Notes: generated by a model not told the origin, from the sequence alone. A stretch of DNA of 64,000 nucleotides from Ramazzottius varieornatus (GCA_001949185.1 BDGG01000011.1:1169005-1233004); one strand, 5' to 3'. Shown: positions 36,745-50,400, numbered from the stretch's first letter. Program-made: numbers and translations.

Positions 36745-37168
36745 ATGTGGTTGATGTTGTATCGTTTGACAGTGCTGGCACTGCACTGCTATCAGTGTGA
36801 CTCGGAACTTCAGCCATCCTGTTCGTCGTCGAATGTTGATGCCCTGAATCAGTACTTGATCGACTGCGCCAACTTAGCCACATCAACAGAATGCGTCAAA
36901 ACCTTCAGCGGCGCCCCAGGTCAGCTCGGAAAAGCTCCTGCCTATAGGTGCAAGAGTACACTACTACAATAAATTTTTATTTAACGTAGATAAAATTGCA
37001 CGAGGTTGTTTTTCTTCGCCGTCGGCCACGCCGGAAATGGGATGTCGAACTGCAGACGGCATCACTGTCTGCGTCTGCAATTCGGACCACTGCAATGCAG
37101 CTAATCCTCAGGGTCCACACAAACTCTCGCCATTGCTTCTTACGCTGTTATTTCTTGGCTTACGATAA
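36745..37168 (+). CDS. LU (Ly6/uPAR) domain protein A
   Basis: Exons 36745-36919 and 36990-37168, joined in phase 1, give about 117 aa. The mature part begins LHCYQCDSE and has ten cysteines, ending ITVCVCNSDHCNAAN, the C-terminal LU signature. A hydrophobic tail (LSPLLLTLLFLGLR) fits a GPI-anchor signal. The start is uncertain: MWLMLYRLTVLA is a short signal peptide in frame, but an AG at 36774-36775 just before the mature part could instead receive a separate signal-peptide exon. It is probably cell-surface; ligand unknown. Confidence 0.7.
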
Positions 37169-38029
37169 ACTGACACAGTACGATCCGATCTGGCTGATTC
37201 AGCCAGACGTTTTCGATCGCTAGCTACTTCGTCTACAGGCTCGGCAATTTTATCCACTTCTGGTTTTCAAAACAGCGCGACGGCCCACAGATTAGCGTTG
37301 TTTAGTGTAACGGCTGACTTCTATTGCGCCGACATGCATGGCTGTTAGGCCAAAGGCGGCAAACTCGCCCTAGATTGCGGCTTTGCCGCTGAAACTGCTG
37401 ACGGAAGGCCAAACTTTACATCAGAGTTCACAAGCGATATAGCCGATTGAAAAAGAGTTCAAACCGGTTCCACACACCACGTGCAGAAAAGTTTTGACGA
37501 GATCAGGCAGGATCGATAAATGTGATAAATTTTCTAAGCTTCGTCTTTGATCGTAAAACATTGTCTCGAAGGCGTAGTCACCAGTGTTAGATTTTGAAGT
37601 GGCTCAGTGGCAGAAGTTTGATTGCCTTATTGCGTGCTCGTGGCATATACTGCAGCGATACAAGGAAGCAACTTTCGCCTGCGTAATTATAGCTTGCGGA
37701 CGAGTTGAAAGAAGTCATTGATGGTCCGTCTTGAAGCCCAGCTTCAGGAAGATCTTTAGAGTGTACCATCCCGATTACGACAAGCTGCAAGATCGCGCTA
37801 CGGAAGAGACAGTGAGAACAGCGAGGCCGATCACGAGGAATTTTATTTTGAGCGCGGTTATATCACAACCGACGAGTACTTGCAGCCATCATCTTCAGCT
37901 GTCTCTTTCTTTCTCCGGCTGTAATTTGTCCTGGGGTTCTTTGACAGCTTACGGAGCACTGCTTGTTGACAAAGACGAGTCTTCCTTATTTCTATTTATT
38001 CTCTGTTCGGTATATCGCGCCCAACCACA
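37169..38029. other. Intergenic between LU genes
   Basis: No coding region recognised; it should contain the promoter of gene B. Confidence 0.35.
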
Positions 38030-38814
38030 ATGTGGCAGCCAGATTATGTCACGTTCTGCGTCAGCGCACTATTTTCCTTGCTCCTCTCGACAGGTAAATT
38101 TTCTGTGCTCCAAACATGGCTAATCGTAAGCGAATAGTGGAAAACAACAGTTCGAAAATCGTGTAGTGAAGCCTGGAAGGCGCAATGTCCAAGATCGTCG
38201 TTTAAGTGGCGCACGCTTGTCGCCGATTAAATTGAATACGTGCGCCACTTGATACGAAGCTGCTGTCCGTCTCGTTTGCCGGCCTCTCCTACAATGCGTA
38301 AGTTGAACAAGATGGCGCATTGACCATTATGCCTTTTGATTTGCAGCGAACGCATTAAGGTGTTACAGCTGCAATAGCAACGAGCACCATACCTGTGTCG
38401 ACCTGTCGGAACGCTGCACCTTCAACATTGACTGCCGCGCCGACTTCATCGCTCAGTGCAGCGACGTACAAAATTCTTGTGCAGTCACCTATGGTCCAAA
38501 CAGTAAGTTGTCGATCGAAAGTCTTGAATAGGTTCCAAACCCATAATTAACGGCTGAATGAGGCAGTCAAATGGCTGTTTCGTAATTTTTTGCGGTGTGT
38601 TTATGCAGACCAAGTATGGCGTGGGTGCTACAGCGAGCCGCGCATAAAGACTATATCCAATGATCAAGACTGCTCGCGAACGACGTCAGATGGCACTCGA
38701 GTCTGCTTGTGCCAAGTTGACATGTGCAACACATCTTCTCGGTTTCACCAAATACCTTCGATTTCGGTCTTATGCGTACTGATAGTTTCGTCGCTACTGT
38801 GGCGTCAAGTATGA
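38030..38814 (+). CDS. LU (Ly6/uPAR) domain protein B
   Basis: Exons 38030-38093, 38347-38502 and 38609-38814, all joining in phase 1, give about 141 aa. Exon 1 is a full signal peptide (VTFCVSALFSLLLSTA). The mature part starts NALRCYSCNSNEHHTC and ends RVCLCQVDMCNTSS, followed by a hydrophobic tail (ISVLCVLIVSSLLW) suited to GPI anchoring. It resembles its neighbour A and the minus-strand gene at 3452-8778, so the family is local. A 47-nt hairpin unit sits in intron 1. Confidence 0.8.
38204..38250. repeat. 47-nt hairpin unit, LU gene B intron 1
   Basis: Perfect 12-nt arms AAGTGGCGCACG / CGTGCGCCACTT around a 23-nt loop. Single copy here; the downstream flank (CTGTCCGTCTCGTTTGCC) resembles the flank of the FHOD pair. 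Confidence 0.8.
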
Positions 38815-40422
38815 AGCCAGAGCATAGCATGCATAGCGTCCAGAGACGACTGCAGTTTATTTCTTGTAGGATAGGTTTCTCGTTACAAAATCTATTGAGT
38901 GGCTCACAACTGTGCATTTTTCGTAGAATTTTATTTCGGTAGAGGTTTCTATATGAGGAGCACTGTAACTCGTTTAACATACCGCAAATATATTGATCAA
39001 ACCCCGAGAAGATTCGTTTCTCGAGCTTGCCACCAATCGCGGCAACAAAAGCAGATGAAATCTTGATAACCGTTTTGTCAGTAGATTTGATGGTTGCGTC
39101 GGTGGGTGGATACCAACAGAAGTGAAGTTCGGAAATGTGATGCCTGATCAGAGCCGACGACCGACAAGGCTCCAAGCGTGGGGGGTTCTCAATCTTGCAG
39201 ATGTTGATATACTTGCCCTGGCCATACTCCGCTATGGTTAACTAGGGCGCTTATTCGAGAACTTCGGTGGGCACCACAAGTTGAGTTCCACTGCGGTAAG
39301 TTGTCGGTGATCCAAGTGGCATTCAGCTTAGTTCATAACCCTCGCTTGCCAAATGCATCAGTCTGGCCTACAATAATTGTCATTGGCCGAATTCATTTTC
39401 CTGGTATCAAATCCATCCACCCATCTACTGTCCTTGCACGACGTCGACTAGGTTTCGTCTCCCATCCGGTCGAACAACTCCGGTAGGTCGGCTACCGCGG
39501 GTCGAAACTGGCCGAGCTCAGCTCACAAACAGAACATCCCCTGTAACATACAATAGTCTTGAGGAAGACGACGAGCAATGTCCAGAGCCTGACACATCAT
39601 CAGAACTGGCAGATGGTTTTCAGCAGCGGGGGACAATGAGAAGTTTGAGAGACTAGAGAATACGTTAGCCAAAGCACGAAGAACTTCAGAAGTGAACACT
39701 TTCTGGAGATTTGACTAACTGGCTTTCTGAGTTTCAATTCCTACGAAAATTATCGCTATGCGGATCCGCTGGCAAACTGCCGTTGCCGCTCCGCAATGTT
39801 TTGCGGAGCAAACTAGGCTCGACGGAATCTCACGTCTGATATTCGCTGGACGGCTAGATAACGAAGCGGCGGTATACCATCCATGTGCCTGGTTTCGCGC
39901 TCAACTAGGGACTGCGATACTGCGAATCCGTAATTTGCAACCCGAGTCTCCGCGTCGACCCCGGGGAAGCTTTCTGTAGAAGGGTCTGAAACCTCTTCTT
40001 CTTTCCTTTTTCATGTGATCTTACCTTCTGCTTGGTGTCGACAATCCTAAGCTTGATTAGCGATCGTTCCTCTTGGCGCTGCTGTCATTAATCTTCTCAG
40101 CAGCTCACTGGCTGTACTGCACAGTATCATTGGGTGTTGCAAGTTGCGACTAGCGAATCTTCGTCGGAACACAGCCTCGATCAAGAGAAATAAAGCAGGT
40201 AAGCATGACCAACGTTTCTAATGGACAGTATAGAAATATCAAAATTTATCTCAAATTTGTCTCTGAGATGTTGTCGTTTACCCTTTGCGCGCAGAAAAGA
40301 ATGGTGAAATACAGTGGGAAAAAATATGTCTTGTTTATTTCTGCAGGCCGAACGAAACCTGGCGATAGCCGGAACTGGGTCTGCAGTGGGTCCCCGAAAG
40401 CAGGCAGGAACCCCCGTACATA
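38815..40422. other. Intergenic, nothing firm
   Basis: Short ORFs only. An AG near 40345 and a non-coding run to the ATG at 40423 suggest the last part is a 5' UTR exon of the GTSF1-like gene. Confidence 0.35.
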
Positions 40423-41006
40423 ATGGAGCCCATGGTGAAGGATTGGTCTCCCGAACATGTCAACGTAAGGCCATCGACATTTTAAATTGCTGTCGGTTTG
40501 AGGGAGATTTGTGTGCACGTCATGAAAGCTCTTTCTTTCTAGGTTGAGTTTACGGATACCTTCCTGATCTCGGCGAAGAACCTGGATGAGGAAGTTTCGG
40601 TGAGTTTCGGTTGACATCTTTCGAACAGTTCTGATTGTCTCCATATTTCGAGTTCAACATTTTGGACCTGGTTAACTTGCAGTGTCCTTACAACTTGGTT
40701 CACCGCGTTTCACTCGTCGACCTAAAGCTGCACTTGGCTCGTTGCCCTTCCGAAAAGAAAGCCATACAGCAATGTCAGTTCAACCAGCATCACTGGTTTC
40801 CTGTCGAGGACGCTCAAGACTTCATCCATCATTGCGTATGCCCCAACAACCCAGGAAAGTATGATGTTCTCCAGAAGCTCTCGTCCGATCTCCTGATGAC
40901 TCCCTTGGCAATTGCATGTGCGGAAGTCGTACAGAATGGTCCTCGCGAGGACAGGTTCTTGTCACACTATACCTGGAGATACCTTCACCGAGATTACTTA
41001 TCATAA
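40423..41006 (+). CDS. GTSF1/Asterix-like CHHC zinc-finger protein
   Basis: Exons 40423-40464, 40543-40599 and 40683-41006, phase 0 joins, give about 140 aa. The third exon opens with a U11-48K-type CHHC finger: CPYNLVHRVSLVDLKLHLARC (C-x5-H-x9-H-x3-C; cysteines and histidines at residues 1, 7, 17, 21 of the motif). A second finger follows at once, C-Q-F-N-x2-H with a final HHCVC, spaced x11 rather than x9. Two adjacent CHHC fingers near the N-terminus followed by a tail is the architecture of GTSF1/Asterix, a cofactor of Piwi-directed silencing. An acidic stretch precedes the fingers. Function inferred from family; U11-48K itself is larger with one finger. Confidence 0.8.
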
Positions 41007-42552
41007 AAATATTGGCGAAGGTACTTTGGTTTATTTTTGTACTGTAGAATGAGGAAAAATGAATTGACAGTTTTTGCTCGCCAGTTTTCGCTTCGCTAGA
41101 TTTCATCGAGAACGAGCGGTCTTCCTGACTCGCAAAGCGGTTATCGCCGCGGCGAACAAATCCAACCTTCCTGGTCTGGCAGATATGTTCCTGTAGTGTG
41201 GCCACTTGCTCTTTCGTGTCTTAGTGCGTTTGACAGAAACCGAACCCAAAGGGCTGGAAAGAAAAACACCATGATGTAAACTGTCATACTGTATAGTGCA
41301 GCGAACGTTTCTCGTCGGCAATGTACGCATGTCTACTTTTGTTGCTGAAAAATGTTGTGGTGGATAATAGACACGTTTACGTCTTAGAGTTTAGGAATCC
41401 GCGGAACAATCTGATGAAAGATGTGAGAGAGCCACATCCAGTCAGTGCCCTAGCATTTCTCGATGGTGATATGCTGACTTCGCTTCAATGTGTTGCCCTT
41501 CTACTGATAGGTTCTTCCTGAGGAAGAGCAACATGTTGCACCTGACTCTCGGAAGCTCCTGACATGTTAGGAAAACTCTTAATCGAATCTTAGGTTTTTT
41601 CTCGTGGACATTGGACAGTGGTATTTTCATTGGGACGGGTTATACGAAACAGACAGAAAACCACATCAGCTGCGCATGCCTCTTGCGTTTTCTTTATCTT
41701 GTTGAACGAAGATGGGCGATTTCCAGCAGCTGAACTTGACCGATGGATATCCGTATAAGCCGGTAGCATATTAGATTCCGGAGGTGGGTCAAGGAGCACG
41801 AGCGCGCTACGCACCTGGCCTGACGCCTTGTATATCCAGCCACGCGTGCCTCCAAAGAAGAATCATAATTACTAGTAAAGCACAAGGCCACGAAAAAACC
41901 TAATTGGCCTTTCTTCAGATAGCGAGAAAGAGATAGCAGCAGGCCAGACGATGCATATGGAAATGATTTATGAATATTACTAGTCCATTGTCTCTGCTGG
42001 TTGGCCTTAATACCATTGAGGATAGAACACACGGCAGGCTTGACCCACTGAACGCCATCAATCTATTAATCACCCATCAATCGCCAGCATGAATATCCGT
42101 CCGGATAATTAAGGATATGAAGCAACAGACACCCTACCGGACTTCTTTTGTTCTTCAGGTAGTCCTCATTGCGCGCTCGCCGGCTGCCATTGGAGCTTCC
42201 TGCTTATCGTTTAGCATGACAGTGCTAGATTTAATGCTGATTGATGTCGTGGGTTTTTTCTTCTTCTATCTTTCTGTTCGACCTTTCAACCACAGAGAAA
42301 CCGAATTCCATAGTCTGTGATCTAAAAGTTCTTCGTTCGATAAAAATTGTCTGGAAGCTATATGTAATCTGACCCCTTTTTACTATCCATTCGAAATGTC
42401 GAAATAGGTCTTGCCCGGACAGTAGCGGCACAGGAGCGAATGGGCTGACGCATATAGCCGCTGCCTTATTCTACAAGCATCCCAAGCTTTCTGTTCAAAA
42501 TTTGCGCGGCAGTTTAGCATCGGATACCAGATGCGTACACGTACGACGGAAA

Positions 42553-42706
42553 ATCATGGGACGGTAAAAACTATGGGACAGGCGGAAAGGACGGCAAAAT
42601 GAAAATTGGAGCGTTGAAAATGCGAATCTGTGAATCGGCCGCGCACTTAGTTGCTCCCATACCGGCGTAAAAAAGGCCTGTCGCATAATTTTTTACTGTC
42701 CTATAT
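42553..42706. repeat. MITE family member, copy 2 (short)
   Basis: Ends CATGGGACGGTAAAAACTATGGGACAGG and inverse GGCCTGTCGCATAATTTTTTACTGTCC-like match the termini of the 16787-17207 element with several changes. The interior is only about 100 bp. Confidence 0.55.
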
Positions 42707-43130
42707 TTTCCCATCGTGCGTGTATGGACGGCGCGATGTCTCATGACGCTGTCCATGGTTTTTTCGAGACAGGAAAATGAAAACCAGCTGTTGCGCGTGG
42801 CACAAATAATCAAACAGAAGTCGCGAGCAACAGTTGTCATCCGTTCCAAGACGCGCCTGTCATGGCTGAAGCACAGCATCGTTCCAGCTTTCCTCATATC
42901 TAATTACAGAATTAGGCAAAGAAAAAGTCCGATCGATCCCCAAGCTGCTCAGACAAAAGCCGCCTTTCCCCTCAAAGAACAGACGCTTCCTTAAGCCTCA
43001 TGCGTAAAAATAACGAGCAACAGGCTGTTCCTCCTTCCATCCATACACGCGCAGCTGTCGCTCTGCACCATAGACGCTCTTGAACGACGGACACGCGCCT
43101 GATCGCCCTTCTTCCCTTTCCTACTTCCCC

Positions 43131-43160
43131 TTCATTCATTCATTCATTCACTCATTTATC
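43131..43160 (+). repeat. ATTC microsatellite
   Basis: Seven or so units of CATT, slightly interrupted. Confidence 0.8.
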
Positions 43161-46100
43161 CATCGGCATGAAGGGAAGGTAAGACATGCATCAGCTGGAA
43201 TAATGGATGGATGGTTAACAAGTGGTCGAAGGGTAAATCTAGACAGGAAGGAAGCAGGAAATTATACTTTCACGAGCCTCACACCTGTCCCTCGTCTACT
43301 CAGTGCTTCGTATCTGGATGCAAGAAGGAGCAGCAGGTCGCTGGCTGGCTGCATTAACCGTCCACCTTTCATTGCTAAGGAAAGGGGAATTGAAGGGGCA
43401 TTGAGCGATGACATGCGGGGTTATCAACAGCCCGCAAACTTTCGGCTAATCACCTCCATATCTCTTCATTCTCCCGTACATCCACAACTGTCACTCCTCC
43501 ATCCAGCCTACCTTTCTTTATCGACGACAACTCTCTTCCAAGAAGTACGGTCGTAAAAATGTATGGACAGATTATATTCTTTTGTAGTCAGCAGGAACGG
43601 ACAACGAGGAAGCGGTTAACATATGGAGGAAAGAAGCCATATTGCACGAGTACTACGTCCACGAAGCTGAATCAACATTGGTAAAAAGAAAAACACATGT
43701 TGCTTTCGTGGTCAAGGCTTTCGAAAACTCAAATCCAAAAGGATAAATGACCTACTCCATTCGGCATACATACCTCAGCGAGAACGAGACCAAGGCTCGA
43801 TAGGTGGAAACTTTCGGCAGTGGCGCACTGAGTACCAGCACAGTAACAGCTTCCACTTGACCACTTTTCGACAGGTTTTGATATGAACTGAAAACATGGT
43901 GGTCGAACCAAAAGAAGTTCCGTTGATACGTCGAAATGGCCGATGCGAAGGTGTGTTTATGTTTGTGGACATTTGAGGATATGGGAACAATTAGCTAGTG
44001 TACTCATTGAAAATGGCTGTGTCAATCTGATGTTAATTGAAATTTCATTGCAATCGCCTTTCCACAATTAAAGCATCCGCTCATTTAACTGTGCATACTC
44101 AGAGCAAGAGTCTTGTTAGAATGACTGGACAGCGGTCAGTAAGGCGGCTGCCTTCATTTGGGAAAGGAACGGTCAATGCAGCTGTTACATGTGCTGGAGC
44201 AGTCGGACTTTGCCCACGTTCATTCATCCATTCTTCTTCCTGCATTCATTCATTCTTGTGCAAAGTCGGCTGAGACGTTACAGGCGTTACGGTCACTTGC
44301 AAGTTCAAAGTAGAAGAATTCGGAAATGAAGTACAGTGTGAGAAAAGGAACAAAAGACCACCACGGAAGTATTTTAAAAGACAATTACAGTGTTTAGTCA
44401 CATGCATCAGGGATATAATATGGAGGTCCATTCTTAAAAGTCGCCCACCTTTACCGGCTGCAATCTTCAATTTAGCCAAACAATTCTTTCCTCATTTGAA
44501 CAGTTGCCTGCCCACTTCGGGAATTTTAGAAAGGTAAACGACCGCCAGAAATTCTAAAAAGTTCTTTCCTTCCGAACCGTTATCCGTCAAACGGCCAATC
44601 AACCAAGGATTTTTGGTTATCGGGTCCGATAGTTAAACGTGCTAATAAGTTTCCCGACCAATCCGGATCATTCACGCGATTTTCTACGAGTTATTCAAAA
44701 AAGTTGTTAACGTAACACTTCCAGCACGATCGTTTTCATGTTTGCAGAATACCACCGTCCACTTTGTGTATACAGGAATTTTATTGGCTGGTACCGTGTT
44801 GCGGAGGCTGGTCCAACTAATACGCAATTTTCGAAATTTCAAAATTCGGATAATTGGCAGGACATGAACGCCAAATCTCAAAAGGGAGAACTGGTCGTCG
44901 TGATTTTCTGCTGACCGCACTGATGACTAAAGAATTTATCCCAGGCTCGACTTCGATAGATAAAACTGTCCCCAGTGCTCCAGTTTTTTTCTAAGGGAAT
45001 ACCGTGCACGTGTCTCGCGCGAAGAGACGAATACCAAATTTCGCCAAAACCACCCGAAACCGTAGAAAAAATTTCTAGCGTACTGGGGTTTTGCTGACCG
45101 CTGGTCATTAGTGTTGCTTTGGTGAGAAGACCGAGATACATGCAAACAACAAGACCCAGACCCGAATGACCAAAAGCTAAAACTGGGAGGTGAATAAAAC
45201 TGAGTGATTGTATACACAAAGAGGACGGTCGTACGCATAGTGTTAAACTAACAATTTCGGAAACTATAACGTCTGGAAAACGTAGGGCGTACTGAATGCT
45301 GCAAAATCTGAAAAAGTCTGGAATGAACCTTCCTCGAGTGACATTTGATACTCGGTAAAACTTAATTTTGTCGGTGAAAGATATTTTACCTATCGGTGCT
45401 TAATCCCTTTAGGAAGTTTAAAGCGGCACTTGTCGAAAGATGGATAATTTACTTATAAAGTTAGCCCAATGGTGGCAAAGTGGCCATCAGTCAGCGTTTG
45501 GTCAACAGGCTGATGAGCTCTCTGGGGCTGCTTGAACGGCTGATGGACAGTGGTCGGCGCGTGGCTGCACCTTCCAGCCGTTCTTCATCTCCGCCTGACT
45601 GCGCTATCTGTATCAGCGAAAAGAAAGAGCGAACAACATGTGGTTGCTGTCTAGTGTAGGCCCATCTTCCCCACGCTGCACGAGCACAGGTCTCAAATGA
45701 CAACAGCAGGTGAGCCTTCTCCACGTCTTCATTGACACGTCCCGTCTTTGACCACTTATTCGACCATCACACTGGCCAGCAGACGGCCATTATCGGTTAC
45801 GGACAGCTCGAACCGTGGCACATTCCCAACACCAGTTGCTATTTTGTTCTGCCTTGTGCCCGCGGCAGCCAAAATGGAAATCCAATGTTACTAAACTTGA
45901 AGAAATGAAACAGTTGGTCCAAATGTTTAACCGAGACGACAGTCTTGAAAACACAAGAATCTTAGATAGGACATCTCAAGAAGTGGTCATGTTTTGAAAA
46001 CCAACTGCTACTTTTTGTTCTGACCACCTGTCACGCTCATGCCATTAAAACTGCATAGTTAGATTTTTCTCTTTAGACCAGAATCAAACTTGATGACTTC

Positions 46101-47450
46101 CTACACTGAAGAAGATGCAATGCTATCTCTCACAGGAAATGTCGTAGAAGAAAGCCAAATTCCAAGCTTTCGCTGGCATCTGAAGTAGTGAATCAAAACT
46201 ACTCGTACGCAACGGACACTATGTTCCTGCAAGGCAATTTTTTCCAGACTAGCGAAGTACAGTAGAATTCCAAATCATCGCTTCGTCGTTTGTTGCGTAA
46301 AGCCAAACTTTTGACAGGTTGCTTGTCAAATACACGCGGCAGGACAATTTATACACCACCCCATATCAGTTGGCCATTATTCCGTAGTGTTTATTTCGGC
46401 AGTGCGGCGCCTCTCTCACTACACGTGTCAGCCATCATAAATTACGCCTAAAATACACTTCGACGCGTCAAACCTTAAAGCTCCACCAACCCATTTACCT
46501 CTGTAAATGTCTTTTCGATAAGGCGATAATTCGCTTATTCCCACTTGTCCATACACCGACACCGCTGTATTAAAATATTCGAAAATTACTGTAAGCCGTT
46601 TACACCCGTACTGACGTCCAGAAGCGCTCCCAGACTAAAGTTTCCCACCCAAAAAATCGAAAATTTCCACATGCTTCTCGTGCAACGTATCTCTAAATTC
46701 TAAAGGATATATTAGTAAGAAAGTAAATTTGATAAAGCAACCCATGAGTTAAAGTTTATCTAAAGTTAGACATGCTGCTAAATTTGACCCAAGCCGTTTT
46801 CATCCATCTTTTTGACCAGTCAAAATTTCTGTCTGGAGTTTTTAGTGTTTTCGACAAGTAGAAGTATGTGTACCGGTCTCTTGGGTGCGTTTACCTACCT
46901 GCATGCTACCTGGAATTATGCAGCGGGACAGTGGCAAGTCTTGTGTCCAAGGTATCCGTCACATTACAAGAGTGTCCATTGAGTGCATGCCCTGGACCGT
47001 GCCCACGCGTTCCGCACCACTTTGCTTGCTTTCGCCTGTTTCGCCTTCCATTGCCTTTTGTGCTAATAACACCGAGCAGGTGTTGCCCACCTTCCCCTTA
47101 TCCAGTACAGTGGCGGGCGGAGCTGCGGCCGTATTGTCGGCAGCTGCGGCGCACTCCATTGGCCGGCGCTTGGCACAAGCACAGATGAACGAGAGATGAA
47201 TCCACAAGTATTCGGCATCGCGCGTCCAGCTGTTGCATTTCGACGTTTCCACCAGCCCACACTTTCATTCGGACATTTTCGCTCCTTCACTCCAACACCA
47301 TTGTCCAACATCGCATTATTTTCCCTATACTGTGTCCACGCGCGAAGCATTCGATCGCCATTTTTATCCCGTATGCTCCGTACGACACCGCATTGAATCA
47401 CTGGACGAAATTTCGTGGAATACGTCGGCGAAGCCAAAACCTTCCCTGCC

Positions 47451-50400
47451 ATGGACCTTACTTCCGTCCTTCTTCTCGTGTCGCTTCCCGCCTTCATCCT
47501 CCAGGTAAGATCTTGTTATGTTTCTATGGAATGACGTACAAAGTACTTGACCCAGTGCGACTTAGTTTTCTCACCCTTTGTCAAGTGTCCGAAGTGTACC
47601 GTTTTGAGGTTAGGTCACGATCGAAACTTTACACGCAATGCACCTTCCCTTCTTGTGTAATATTATCTTGTCCATTCTCCAAAACTGTACTCAAATTACC
47701 GGAGCACATGCTTAAACTGACCATCAGTTCAAGCTTTATGGGAAGAGTTTTCTTCGTTGTTTGAAAAAAAGCTCTCCATTATGCATTGCCTGTAAACGCG
47801 CACAGAAAGACAACCGCGCCTTTCTTCGGTTAATCTTAACGACCACACCTGGCACGTGTCTTTCTATTATCCCGAGTTCAACGTTCATTAAAGCCCACCT
47901 TAAAAAAAAATTGATCTCGTTCGTTTCTAAAAATTTTTGAGGTTATCCGGGTTTGTCTGAGGTAATTCGTTTCAACGAAGCCTGCATAGTCTGCAAATAA
48001 TGGGTCCATTGTTTCAAGTCTGTGTCAACAGGCGATAAATTTTCTCCGTACGCCTTGCATGTTTGCTGCATGTTGAATAACGATCAAACTTCAAGAGTGA
48101 GTCAAGTCAGACACTATGCCAAACTTTGATACAGCTCAATCCGAATTTTGAAATCTCCGGGTAATGATATAGTCTGTTGGTAGCATCCATCAAGCTTATT
48201 CCGTGCCCGGCATGCCGGTTTTGAATGGCAGGTGTCCGATGTCCAGTATGGGCAGTTAATAAGGGCTGATAAGGGCGCTTGCTGAGTGAGATGGACAGTG
48301 GCGTTTGTCCACTTGACGACCATCACAAGCGCGATACTGCCTTGTTGATTCAGCAGTTGATTCGTTTATCGGACTGAAAAATCCCCCGTGTGTTTGACGT
48401 CTCAATGAAATATTGCCGTGTGTATCAAACGACGTCTGTTCCGATTCAGAGCGATACGATAGTCAGTACCAACAACGCCGACGTTTGCTTACACGAGTCA
48501 AATCGAGACGTCGACGTCGTTCTTGCATGTGTTCCTTTTTATCAATTCTACGCCCGATAACAGGTGTTAAAATATGTGCCGACTTTCACGCTGCTTTATT
48601 ATTCATGACGTTGACGCCGAGTCCGGTGCAGTGACCACAGTTGTCCTTAAAAATCGACAAAATGTCATACTATCGAACTCATTGAAAAATTTCGGATATC
48701 CAGGAAAACTATCTGCTCGAAATATCGTAGGAAAACGGGCGTGGGCAGAGAGACAATTTATTGGAAATACTGTAGAAAATTGGCAGATTATAATGTTGCT
48801 ATATTGTAGAAAAAAAGGTGTGGACCACATTACAATGACTTTTTGACGATGCCCCATCAAGACTTGGCTTCAGCCTAGGTCGCGTGGGTCCTTTTGTGTT
48901 CTTGATCCCATCTTGAACACAGCAGGCTCATAAGCTGCCTCTTTCTCAAGATTAAGATGTCCGGAGTTTCGGTGGGTGAATGTCGGTAGGAAGGGAAGTA
49001 CAGCCGAGCCCATAGACTGCAGCCAGTCCATAGTCAAGGTGTTTGGCTGTCCAGCGCCACACCTGTCCATTGTTGTCCTCCATCCTTCTTCCTTATCCCC
49101 TCTCCTGCTACACAATCAAGCATGACAGTCTGCTCAACAGGCTAGTATTTCCCTTCCATTTAGACCGGCAGATGGTATATCGGCCAATGTGATCGCATTT
49201 CCTCGCCGACCCATTGGCAAAAATTCTCTCCTCAGCAGTAGACCAATAAAACCAGGCGGAAAAAGAAAAAATCGGACATAAATTCAAATCTTAATGGTCG
49301 TAAACATTATTTCGGGTGGTCGTTGTCGCAAGTCCTACCGTACCATAACAATGCCACCGTCAGAGTACGCCCCGTAATAGCCGTAACGTGAGATCGTAAA
49401 TATTTCCCGCACATTTTTTCTGCCTGCCTGCCTTTGTACGCATCGTTCTTCCTTTCTCACAGCTCCATTACCCCTTTTTTTGCTTGTGGTTCTATAGATG
49501 TCGGTGGAGGCGTCGGGCGTGTTTGAGCTCCGGCTGGAACGATTTGAGCCTGACCATTTGACGGCAGACCGGACCGGAGGCTGTTGTCGGAACCAAGCCG
49601 GGCTGTGCACCGACGAATGCACCGTCTACTTCCGCATTTGCTTGAAACATTACCAGACCGACATCACATCTGACGGGCCGTGCACCTTTGGAGAGTTCCA
49701 GACGCCAGTTCTGACTGGCAGCGATAGCCTTGATACCTTTGCCAACATGCAACGCATCCCGTTCAACTTCACGTGGCCGGTAAGTAAAATTCCATAATTC
49801 TGTTCAACCCGGTTCAAAAAGCAGTGGTCAGTTCCGCGCTATTTCCACGTTGGTCAGACGTTGAGATAGCGTGGCATTGTCGAATAATTTCTAACCGGGC
49901 AGAAGCTTTTTTTCATGGCGTGTCCAAAGTCACTCTCCTTCAGTTTCCTCCTCCCTTTTTGCCTCCCTTCTACCTGTTTTACATTGAATAATAATATGCA
50001 TTGGAGCATGGGCTGATTAGGCTGGGTGTAATGGTGACAGGCACTGCGCCACGCCTCAGTAGATTTTCTCATGCCGAAAGGAAGGGATCCGCACCGGCGT
50101 TTATGGGTGTCTTCAGAGCTGTCATGTCTTCCCTGGATGCACGATGCGGTATTGAATATTGTCGACTGTAAAAGCAGCTTCTTCTGACAAGTTGAAACAG
50201 AAGCACCCACTGTACCGATTTATCTCCTCATCCGGTTGTCAGCTTTATAACTTCCTCTAGCCTGACATGTTTCTTCCTCCATGAAATCTTTTACGCAAAC
50301 ATTTTCGGGTCCATGGCTAAATATTTAGAAACAAATCTATCTTATTTGCGGTAAAAAACCGTAATAAAATCCAGCACTTGCGAGGCCATATTATTGTCTC

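Larger units (their letters stand above)
41007..47450. other. 6.4 kb without a confident gene
   Basis: Contains a MITE copy (42553-42706), ATTC microsatellites (about 43131-43160, and shorter near 44220-44256) and chance ORFs. The last several hundred bases probably include the Delta 5' UTR; the Ser/Thr-rich ORFs at 46868-47199 look untranslated. Confidence 0.4.

Noticed and set aside
38651-39175. 174-codon minus-strand ORF overlapping the end of LU gene B
   Set aside because: Antisense to a supported exon and without recognisable features.
43080-43556. 158-codon ORF with His/Ser/Phe repeats
   Set aside because: Generated by the ATTC microsatellite; the rest is featureless.
46868-47199. ORFs upstream of the Delta start codon
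   Set aside because: Two overlapping frames, no domain, and position suggests Delta 5' UTR.
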